Source of the DNA: Deltaproteobacteria bacterium UBA4427
Lineage (GTDB): Bacteria > Myxococcota_A > UBA9160 > UBA4427
NCBI GenBank assembly: GCA_002390675.1
Contig: DGPZ01000092.1
Location: 23,049 to 87,048 of the forward strand
Length of the DNA: 64,000 nt
Direction of reading: 5' to 3'
Below, one piece after another: positions 57,799 to 64,000 of the stretch (position 1 is the first letter of the stretch; each line of letters begins with the position of its first letter). Below the pieces are notes generated by a model. It did no database searches and was not told the DNA's origin. It saw nothing but the letters and a program-made list of their open reading frames with translations. The translations under genes and the position numbers were made by a program.

Positions 57799-59103
57799 TT
57801 AGTCAATTTTTGGTAGGTCGCTGAATAGGCTCATAGCTAGCACCAATAGAAGCATCATGGAGGCGCTCACGAAGAATGTCTCACCCAGCCCGACTTCTGA
57901 AATGATGAAGCCGGAGGCGAATGCACCAATGGGCGCGCCCCCAGTAAAGCCGAGCTGATAGGCTGCGAGTACGCGCCCGCGATAGGCGGAGGGCGCGTGC
58001 TGCTGAAAGATCGTGCGGCTGCTATTAATGAAGATTGCGCCGCCCAGGCCCCAGCCGAATGTGGCTAGGCCGAAGCTCCAAAACGGGAGCCCTGAGCCGA
58101 GCGAGGCTTGAAGCGCCGCGGCGCAGGCCAACGCTATGAGCATCGATCGTCCCTTGTTGCGGAGCCCGAATTTTCGCAAAACGAGCGAGCCTGAAATTGT
58201 CCCTAGCGGGAAGAGCGTCATGGCCAATGCGAGTTGATCGACACCGCCGCCGTACTCGTCGCGAATGATGAGTGGAAGGACAACGGAAAAGGGGCCTATG
58301 AAGAATATGCCAACCGCGAATACGGCGATCAGACTTCCGCGAAGTTCTCGCGTTCTGCCGACGATCGCGAGTCCTTCCAGCATTCCCGCGAGAGTGTCCC
58401 GCCAGTCGAGAGATCGTGTTAGGTCTGGTCCGGATTTTTTCGGGCCTGATCGATTGTATTCCAGCGCATCAGACTGGTCTTGGCTTGGTGTGAACCAGGC
58501 AAAGATGGCGCCACTGGCTAGTATGAGAGCGTGAATCACGAGGGCAACAGGGCTACCGATAATGCGCGCAAGTCCCGCGACCACCGAACCAAGGGCTTGG
58601 CAGCAGAACTGCACTGCGGTCATACCCGAGATGGCGCTCATTAAGTCGTCGCCAGCGACGCGGGCAAGAAGTGCCTCGCGAGCGGGGTTTGCGAAGGCCG
58701 TGAGCGTTCCTATCGAGAGGGCAAACGCGATAACGATTGGGATCGAAAGTGCCTCTTGCGAGGCCGCGTACGCGAGTGCCAGGACAGGTAGAGGGGCCAG
58801 TAGATGAATCGCGATCAGCAGTCGCCGTGGGTCGAATCGATCGGCAATTGCACCGCCGACCATCAATAGGAATAGGCTCGGGAGCATGCTGGCGGTTTGC
58901 GCCGTCCCAACCCAACGACTCTCCGCTTCCAGCTCACCAACGAGGATCCAGGCAAATAGCACGCCCTGCATCCCGAAGGCGCCAAACCAACTGCCTACGT
59001 TTGCAGTGAACCAGCGATAGCCGATGGTGCTCTTTGGCTGCGTGGAAGTCTTGCCGGGTGAGGAAAGGGCGCTGAGGTGATTCGAGGTCGACTCTTTGGA
59101 CAC
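57799..59103 (-). CDS. MFS transporter (EntS-like / DUF894 type)
   Basis: A 434-residue protein with about 12 hydrophobic segments, starting GYRWFTANVGSWFGAFGMQGVLFAWI, closest in character to EntS-type exporters. It starts at GTG 59103. The substrate is unknown; drug or siderophore export is typical. It is on the opposite strand to the leucine operon and separated from it by about 140 bp, with no clear terminator. Confidence 0.85.
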   Translation of the reverse strand: MSKESTSNHLSALSSPGKTSTQPKSTIGYRWFTANVGSWFGAFGMQGVLFAWILVGELEAESRWVGTAQTASMLPSLFLLMVGGAIADRFDPRRLLIAIHLLAPLPVLALAYAASQEALSIPIVIAFALSIGTLTAFANPAREALLARVAGDDLMSAISGMTAVQFCCQALGSVVAGLARIIGSPVALVIHALILASGAIFAWFTPSQDQSDALEYNRSGPKKSGPDLTRSLDWRDTLAGMLEGLAIVGRTRELRGSLIAVFAVGIFFIGPFSVVLPLIIRDEYGGGVDQLALAMTLFPLGTISGSLVLRKFGLRNKGRSMLIALACAAALQASLGSGLPFWSFGLATFGWGLGGAIFINSSRTIFQQHAPSAYRGRVLAAYQLGFTGGAPIGAFASGFIISEVGLGETFFVSASMMLLLVLAMSLFSDLPKID

Positions 59104-59221
59104 GGGGAGAGCCTATCGGTTTGGAGGCTCGATGCTCGGGGACTCGTATGGTGCTGTTCTCATCGGGCCACTATCGTGACTTTTCGCTCAGGTTTCGGGC
59201 GGCATGCTTTGAGGAGACGAA

Positions 59222-59965
59222 ATGTTTGATTTGACGGGAAGGCACGCGCTTGTGACCGGCGCAGGTCAGGGGATTGGTGCTGGTATCGCGAGGCACCTCT
59301 CGCAGCAGGGCGCACGCGTTGTCGTGAATGACTTCTTTGAAGACCGCGCGCGGGCGACGGTCGCTTCGATTACGGAAGCAGGCGGAGAGGCAAGCGCACT
59401 TGCTTTCGATGTCACGGATCGCGATTCGGTTGTTGAAAACCTACGACCGCTCGAGCTCGATATCGTCGTAAATAATGCGGGCAACGCAGGCGCGCGAATG
59501 ATGCAGCCGTCGCCGTTTCGCGACATGGATCCCGAGGCCTGGGGGTCGCCCATCGACGTGAATTTAGGTGGCGTGATGAATACGACCCACGCAGTCTTGA
59601 AGGGGATGTGTGATCGTGGCTTCGGCCGCTTGATTACGATTTCTTCCGGTGCGGGCTCTGTTGGCCTTTCGATCGGCGTGGCGCCCTACGGTGCCGGGAA
59701 GGCCGGCGCGACTTCATTTATGCGGCACATGGCAGTTGAGAATGCGCCTCTTGGCGTGACCGCGAACTCTCTGGCGCTTGGCCTGATGGAGATGACGGAC
59801 GTGAGTGATCCGGCTCTCGTGGCAAAGCTTGCGAAGACCGTTCCTTGTGGCCGGCTTGGCACGGGAGATGATCTGGGGCCGGCGGTTATTTGGCTTGCAT
59901 CCAATGAAGCGTCCTGGGTGACGGGACAGACGATTCATGTGAATGGTGGCGGCGTTACGACCTGA
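59222..59965 (+). CDS. Short-chain dehydrogenase/reductase
   Basis: A 247-residue SDR with TGAGQGIGAGIARH, NNAGNAGAR, SSGAGS and Tyr/Lys in APYGAGKAGA. FabG-like length and the C-terminal GQTIHVNGGGVTT. ATG follows GAGGAGACGA. No adjacent catabolic genes. It precedes the zinc-ribbon gene by 213 bp. Confidence 0.9.
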   Translation: MFDLTGRHALVTGAGQGIGAGIARHLSQQGARVVVNDFFEDRARATVASITEAGGEASALAFDVTDRDSVVENLRPLELDIVVNNAGNAGARMMQPSPFRDMDPEAWGSPIDVNLGGVMNTTHAVLKGMCDRGFGRLITISSGAGSVGLSIGVAPYGAGKAGATSFMRHMAVENAPLGVTANSLALGLMEMTDVSDPALVAKLAKTVPCGRLGTGDDLGPAVIWLASNEASWVTGQTIHVNGGGVTT

Positions 59966-60076
59966 AGCTGCCGCCGGGTAGCGGAACAGGAGCGGGGTGC
60001 AGCAGACGAGCGACGAGCAACCGAAAAGTGCTGTCGGAGGTAGAACGAGGTCGACTGAGGGTCGGTCGAGTAGATG

Positions 60077-60120
60077 TTGGGACCGGGGGCGACCCTGTAT
60101 ATAATTCGGCGCAAGCGCCG
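60077..60120 (+). promoter_or_regulatory. Sigma-70-like promoter and leader hairpin of the zinc-ribbon gene
   Basis: TTGGGA (60077-60082) and TATAAT (60100-60105) are spaced by 17 bases. The predicted start site is followed by CGGCGC-AA-GCGCCG (60107-60120), a perfect hairpin at the RNA 5' end. It precedes the zinc-ribbon gene by about 70 bp. Confidence 0.55.
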
Positions 60121-60178
60121 GATGATCGTCGCTGCCTCGAGACCACGAAACCCGAAAGCTTTAAAACAGGAGCAGTTG

Positions 60179-60562
60179 ATGATTTGTCCGAAATGTGAAG
60201 CGGCCATGGAAGAAAAGAATCTGCGAACGCTTGAGGGACTGGTCACCTACGACCAATGCTCAGGCTGCGAGGGATTGTGGTTCGATTCGGGCGAAGCTGA
60301 AAAGCTCAAGGACACTTGGCGCACCGACTTTATTGACACAGGTGATGCCGAGGCCGGCAAAGAATTCAACGAGATGCGCGATGTCAAATGCCCTCGCTGC
60401 CAAAAGCAGATGGACAAAATCTCGGATCCGAAGCAGAAGCATATCCAGCTCGAGGCTTGCTTGGAGCACGGCGTGTTCATGGACGCCGGCGAGTTCCGCG
60501 ACTACAAAAACGAAACTCTGATGGACGTTTGGCGCGGAGCGCTGGCCCTGCTTAAGGGATAG
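60179..60562 (+). CDS. Zinc-ribbon protein (TFIIB-type zinc ribbon)
   Basis: A 127-residue protein. Two Cys pairs, CPKC near the N-terminus and CSGC about 23 residues later, with GLWFDSGE after them, form a zf-TFIIB-type ribbon; a second half CPRC near the middle and CLEHGVFMDAGEF repeats the pattern, so two ribbon copies are likely. ATG 60179 with ACAGGAG upstream. These small proteins are often in regulatory or stress roles but this one is unassigned. A good promoter lies just upstream. Confidence 0.85.
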   Translation: MICPKCEAAMEEKNLRTLEGLVTYDQCSGCEGLWFDSGEAEKLKDTWRTDFIDTGDAEAGKEFNEMRDVKCPRCQKQMDKISDPKQKHIQLEACLEHGVFMDAGEFRDYKNETLMDVWRGALALLKG

Positions 60563-60835
60563 TGATCCGCCGTTGTTCGAGCGATGAGCCGCGCCGGCAA
60601 AGCCTCGCGGAGTTCTCGCTCTATCTTTCGTGGAATTCTTCGCGCAATCCTTCGTGCGAAGCGTCGTGCATATGCAATTCGGCCGTCTAAGCCGGCAGAG
60701 ACGTTGATCGTTTCTTGCGTACCAGTGGGCAGAGTGTCTACGCGACCGGCCATAAAGAATCGAAATTATCGAGCCCGCAAGGCCCTATGGCGGGATCGCC
60801 GCGATACACTCCTGCGGCGCCGATCTGGAGATGAC

Positions 60836-62185
60836 ATGCCTAACCACGCCACACGAGTCTATGGGGGCATCACTGAGATGCTCTCGACTGAAGAGAACCC
60901 CACGCCGATTGTTAGGCTGAATCATGTTGTGCCGCATAAGCGGGCCAAGATTTACGCGAAGCTCGAGTGGTACAACCCGTTTGGGTCCGTCAAGGATCGC
61001 GTGGCGGAGAACCTGCTTCGGGACGCAGATGAAAAGGGGCTACTGTCCGAAGGGCAGCAGTTAGTCGAGCCGACGAGCGGTAACACCGGCATGGGGCTCG
61101 CAATGCTGGCCAACGCCAAGGGCTACACCCTCACCACTCCTCTATCCAACAAGATCCCGGCTGAGAAGCGCGTCATGCTTCGCATGTTTGGGACGAACGT
61201 TGAAGAGCTAGACGACGATTTGTGACCGGCCCCGGGGTCCCCGGAGGGGGCCATCGCACGGGCAATGGAGTTGGGCGCGCGGCCCGAGTTCTACATGCCC
61301 AACCAATACGAGAACGAAGCGAACCTCGAAGCGCACATTCGGACGACGGGTCCTGAAATCTGGCGCCAAACGGAAGGCAAGATCACGCACTTCGTCGCGG
61401 GTCTCGGTACCTGTGGAACGATCACGGGTAATTGCCGATACCTCAAGAGCAAGAGTCCAGATGTTAAGGTCATTGGTGTGCACCCCTCAGAAGGGCACGA
61501 CATTCCGGGTGTGCGTTCCATAAAGCAGCTCGGACTCACGAAGCTCTTCTTGCCTGACGAATACGACGCGCTCATAGAAGTCAGCGACGAAGAAGCCTTC
61601 GATATGTGCCTTCGACTCAATCGCGAAGAGAGCATTATTGCCGGGCCGAGTTCTGCCATGGCCTTGATGGGTGCGATCAAGCTCGTCGAAGACGATCCGG
61701 ACGCGGTTGTCGTGGTCATTTTCCCCGACAATGCGTTTAAATATGCCTCTACCTTTGAGCGGCACTTCCCTGAAATGCGTTCCGCCTTCCCGACCGGGAG
61801 CGCGAGCGACGAGCCGAGCAAAAACGACAAGCTATTCACGACGCTGATTGAGAATTCTCGAAATGCGCATAACACCTGCGAAACGGAGGATCTTCGGTTG
61901 AGCCTAGATGGCGATGCACCGCCCTTCGTAATCGACGTTCGTATGGAAGAACTCTATGCAGGTAAGCACGTCACGGGCGCGCATAATATTCCAGTCGAGG
62001 AGTTGGCTGACCGCGATAAGGAGCTTCCGGAAGATCGCGATCATCCGATCGTGACCGTCTGCACCCGGGGTAATCTTTCGCTTCAGGGCATGCTTGTTTT
62101 GCAGTCTCTCGGCTATCGAAACGTGCGGAGTATGAACGGTGGGACGGTCGCATGGGCGGAGCAGGGACTTCCGACGAACGACTAG
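60836..62185 (+). CDS. Cysteine synthase-rhodanese fusion with predicted selenocysteine
   Basis: Read through TGA 61223-61225 the gene encodes 449 residues. The N-terminal PLP-dependent cysteine synthase/CBS domain has Lys53 in NPFGSVKDR and PTSGNTGMGL; Sec130 follows EELDDDL and precedes PAPGSPEGAIARAM, where I recall relatives having Cys (DDxLCP-PG-P-GAI). The frame continues with FVAGLGTCGTITG and IIAGPSSAMAL. After residue 345 is a rhodanese domain with active Cys409 in VTVCTRGN. ATG 60836 has GGAG upstream. A SECIS-like hairpin follows the TGA. It may produce or move reduced sulfur or selenium; that role is inference. Alternative: nonsense mutation. Confidence 0.82.
61236..61252 (+). promoter_or_regulatory. 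SECIS-like hairpin of the cysteine synthase-rhodanese gene
   Basis: GGTCCCC-GGA-GGGGGCC folds into a seven-pair stem (one T-G pair) with the GGA loop starting 18 bases after the in-frame TGA. The distance and the G at the loop's first two positions fit bacterial SECIS elements. A competing fold CCGGGG-T-CCCCGG also exists. Confidence 0.6.
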
Positions 62186-62382
62186 TTCGCGGATCGAGTG
62201 GTGTTAGCAGCGAAGCGGTGAGGCTTGGTCGAGGGCGTCGTGCTTTCGCAGGGAGCAGATTCTGATATGCCGTGTCTTCTTCACCTTGCACGAACAAGTA
62301 GCTAACGCACTGCAGGAGACCGTAGGGGAACATCAGAGTTCTATTATGCGTCGCGTCTACTCTCGGCCACGTAGATAGGAAA

Positions 62383-64000
62383 TTAGTTGGCTTCGATCGG
62401 TAGCACGCGTCCCTCATGAATTGTTCCTAGGACCCGAATATCCCCGATCGTTAGAGGGTCCACAGTCAACGGGTTCTCTGCGAGAACTGTTAGGTTCGCG
62501 AGTTTACCGGGCTTGAGGCTACCAACTTCCTTCTCTAGTTGGAGAGAGTATGCGGCATCGAGCGTGACGGCACGCAGGGCCTGTTCGGCGGTGAGGCGCT
62601 GACTCGGGCCGGCGAGGTTTCCGCCCACTGTTATTCGGTTGACTGCGCTGGACATGAGGAGGAGCGGTTTTCCGGGCGCCATCGGCATGTCCGCGTGAAG
62701 CGATATGGAGATGCCCGCGCGGACCGCTTCGCCGAGACGCACCATCTCTTGCGCGCGCTCGGGGCCGATACCGACTTCGCTGTAGCGGTCCGCCAAGACA
62801 GTCGTGTAGAAAGGGTTCGCGCTGACTAATGCGTTTAACTTAGCAATTCTGTCGACTTGATCGGAGCGGGAGAAACCGAAGTGCACGATCACGGTCCGGT
62901 GGTCTGAGCGGGGGTTCCGCTCCATATTGGCTTCGAGCACATCAAGGACGAGATCGAGCCCCGCGTCGCCGTTCTGATGGACGTGGATCTGATATTCGGC
63001 GTCCCAGTAGATTTGGAAGGCCCGTTCGAACTCTTCGGGCTGCATAAGCCACTCGCCCTTATGTCCGTCGAGATAGCCGTCTCTCATCATCATGAGCTGG
63101 CTGAACATCGCGCCATCCGCGAAGAGCTTAACCTGCTTGGGAAGAAACCGTGTGAATCCCTTGGCGGTCTCGACTTGTGCTTCGGTTGCCGGGATGACTT
63201 CGTCGTCCGGTCGCCCTAGCGCCAATGACTTTCCGTCGGCAATATAGTGAAGCCGGAAGGGCGTCGAAGGGTCGCCAAATACATGGTTCTGCGCCGCCAT
63301 CAAAGACGGCGCAACCATTCCGCCGGGCTCGGCGACGAGGGTGCTTCCGGCTGCGTGCCAGTAGTCTCGGGCGCGCCCAAGGGCGGGGAGATAGCGCTCG
63401 GGTGCGAGCATGTTAGGGAAGAAGGCCGGGACAACAGCGAAAGAACCCTGCTCCCAGAAATGTCCTCGGGCGAGATCGGTCTGGGCACGCGCGTGTTCAG
63501 GGAGTTGATCGATGACCGTTTGGTCGATCCCGAAGAGGTTGAGTGCGCGGGTGTTGAAAAAGACTTCGTGCATAGAGCGCTGCAAGACGACAATTGGAAC
63601 GGTCTGACTCATCTCGTCTAGGTCAGTGCGGGAAAGTTCTCCGTGAAAAAGTTGGTGGTAGCCCCAGGTGTAGAAGACTTCGTCGGTTCCGGGGTACGCT
63701 TCGGCATGGCTATCGACGAGTGCTTTGACCTTTCGCCGATAGTCTGCCTCATCAGTCGCTCGTGGCCTCATTTTACCCGGTAGGTCCCAGTCTTCGATGG
63801 AGACGATCTCGACGATCATGGCGATTGCTGTGAGCCAGGTGTGCTCGTGTTGATTGATCAAGCCGGGAACAAGAACGGAGTCGTCGAATTGTCGATCGAT
63901 GCGGAAGGAGCGGCCGTCGATCGCCCGCTTGACTTCGTCCATCGAGCCGGTCGCTACGATGCGTTCGTTTTCGATGGCGATCGAGCGGGCCTTGGGGTGA
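62383..64000 (-). CDS. YtcJ-like amidohydrolase, N-terminus beyond right edge
   Basis: The frame runs from a stop near 62383 to the right edge; an ATG at 63942 is internal because codons upstream continue as KARSIAIENERIVATGS, the usual family start region. The visible 538 residues have LVPGLINQHEH (metal His), HVHQNGDAGLD, ISISLHADMP and a C-terminal GSLKPGKLANLTVLAENPL. This is the amidohydrolase 3 (YtcJ) group, which hydrolyses unknown amide or related bonds. It is divergent in direction from the Sec gene's strand. Confidence 0.88.
   Translation of the reverse strand, partial: HPKARSIAIENERIVATGSMDEVKRAIDGRSFRIDRQFDDSVLVPGLINQHEHTWLTAIAMIVEIVSIEDWDLPGKMRPRATDEADYRRKVKALVDSHAEAYPGTDEVFYTWGYHQLFHGELSRTDLDEMSQTVPIVVLQRSMHEVFFNTRALNLFGIDQTVIDQLPEHARAQTDLARGHFWEQGSFAVVPAFFPNMLAPERYLPALGRARDYWHAAGSTLVAEPGGMVAPSLMAAQNHVFGDPSTPFRLHYIADGKSLALGRPDDEVIPATEAQVETAKGFTRFLPKQVKLFADGAMFSQLMMMRDGYLDGHKGEWLMQPEEFERAFQIYWDAEYQIHVHQNGDAGLDLVLDVLEANMERNPRSDHRTVIVHFGFSRSDQVDRIAKLNALVSANPFYTTVLADRYSEVGIGPERAQEMVRLGEAVRAGISISLHADMPMAPGKPLLLMSSAVNRITVGGNLAGPSQRLTAEQALRAVTLDAAYSLQLEKEVGSLKPGKLANLTVLAENPLTVDPLTIGDIRVLGTIHEGRVLPIEAN

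Noticed and set aside
60502..60753. Arg-rich minus-strand frame upstream of the Sec gene
   Set aside because: Overlaps the zinc-ribbon gene, biased composition, no start signal; looks like a GC-frame artefact.
61223..61225. Treating the TGA as the end of a short cysteine synthase
   Set aside because: The same frame continues with clear conserved motifs of the same domain and a rhodanese domain.

Overview
The window reads as chromosomal DNA of a Gram-negative heterotrophic bacterium of moderately high GC. Pointers are the SlyX, TrmJ, SelO and exosortase H genes, a Tat-exported molybdoenzyme, lipoprotein and periplasmic cytochromes c, and acyl-CoA, carnitine and leucine catabolism. I cannot fix the phylum. 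The density of lipid, steroid-like and xenobiotic oxidation genes (six SDRs, a P450, a Rieske oxygenase, two aldo/keto reductases, amidohydrolases, a sulfatase) fits an aerobic degrader from a proteobacterial or 'deltaproteobacterial/Myxococcota-like' lineage. No rRNA, tRNA, CRISPR array, prophage or insertion sequence was seen.

Layout. 1-6.7 kb: a DUF3604 gene cut by the left edge, a BtrH-like protein, an atypical SDR, a serine hydrolase, an FAA hydrolase and a small membrane protein. 6.7-18.9 kb: MFS transporter, thiolase, aldo/keto reductase, flavoprotein dehydrogenase, metallo-beta-lactamase-fold hydrolase, SCP2-PhyH dioxygenase, selO, trmJ and a methyltransferase. 18.9-25.5 kb: membrane protein, SDR, P450, exosortase H with its partner, slyX, a GFA protein and a second aldo/keto reductase. 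25.5-32.3 kb: soluble PQQ-type dehydrogenase fused to cytochrome c, a sulfite-dehydrogenase-like pair, amidohydrolase and arylsulfatase. 32.6-39.6 kb: DUF1214-like protein, fatty acid hydroxylase, a carnitine pair (BKACE plus carnitine dehydrogenase), Rieske oxygenase and LLM monooxygenase. 39.6-50 kb: SDRs, a selenocysteine glutathione peroxidase, a DoxX remnant, an HsaA-like oxygenase, an extradiol-type VOC protein and a GST. 48.6-57.7 kb: a leucine-degradation cluster. 57.8-64 kb: MFS transporter, SDR, zinc-ribbon protein, a cysteine synthase-rhodanese with a predicted selenocysteine, and an amidohydrolase cut by the right edge.

Two genes that look broken are best explained as selenoprotein genes. 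The glutathione peroxidase at 41158-41634 (minus) has an in-frame TGA exactly where the catalytic Sec/Cys belongs, followed by a perfect 7-bp hairpin with a GGTC loop very like the E. coli fdhF SECIS. The PLP-dependent cysteine synthase fused to rhodanese at 60836-62185 also has one in-frame TGA, followed by a 7-bp hairpin with a GGA loop at bacterial-SECIS distance. A third gene, selO, carries Cys at the antepenultimate position where animal SelO has Sec.

The leucine cluster pairs isovaleryl-CoA dehydrogenase, both methylcrotonyl-CoA carboxylase subunits and acetoacetyl-CoA synthetase with a divergent MaoC hydratase, a CitE-like lyase and a TetR regulator. The usual liuC and liuE are absent. 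This gene content matches the mycobacterial leucine/itaconate cluster (Rv2498c-Rv2502c type), so cleavage of HMG-CoA may run through the CitE-like lyase.
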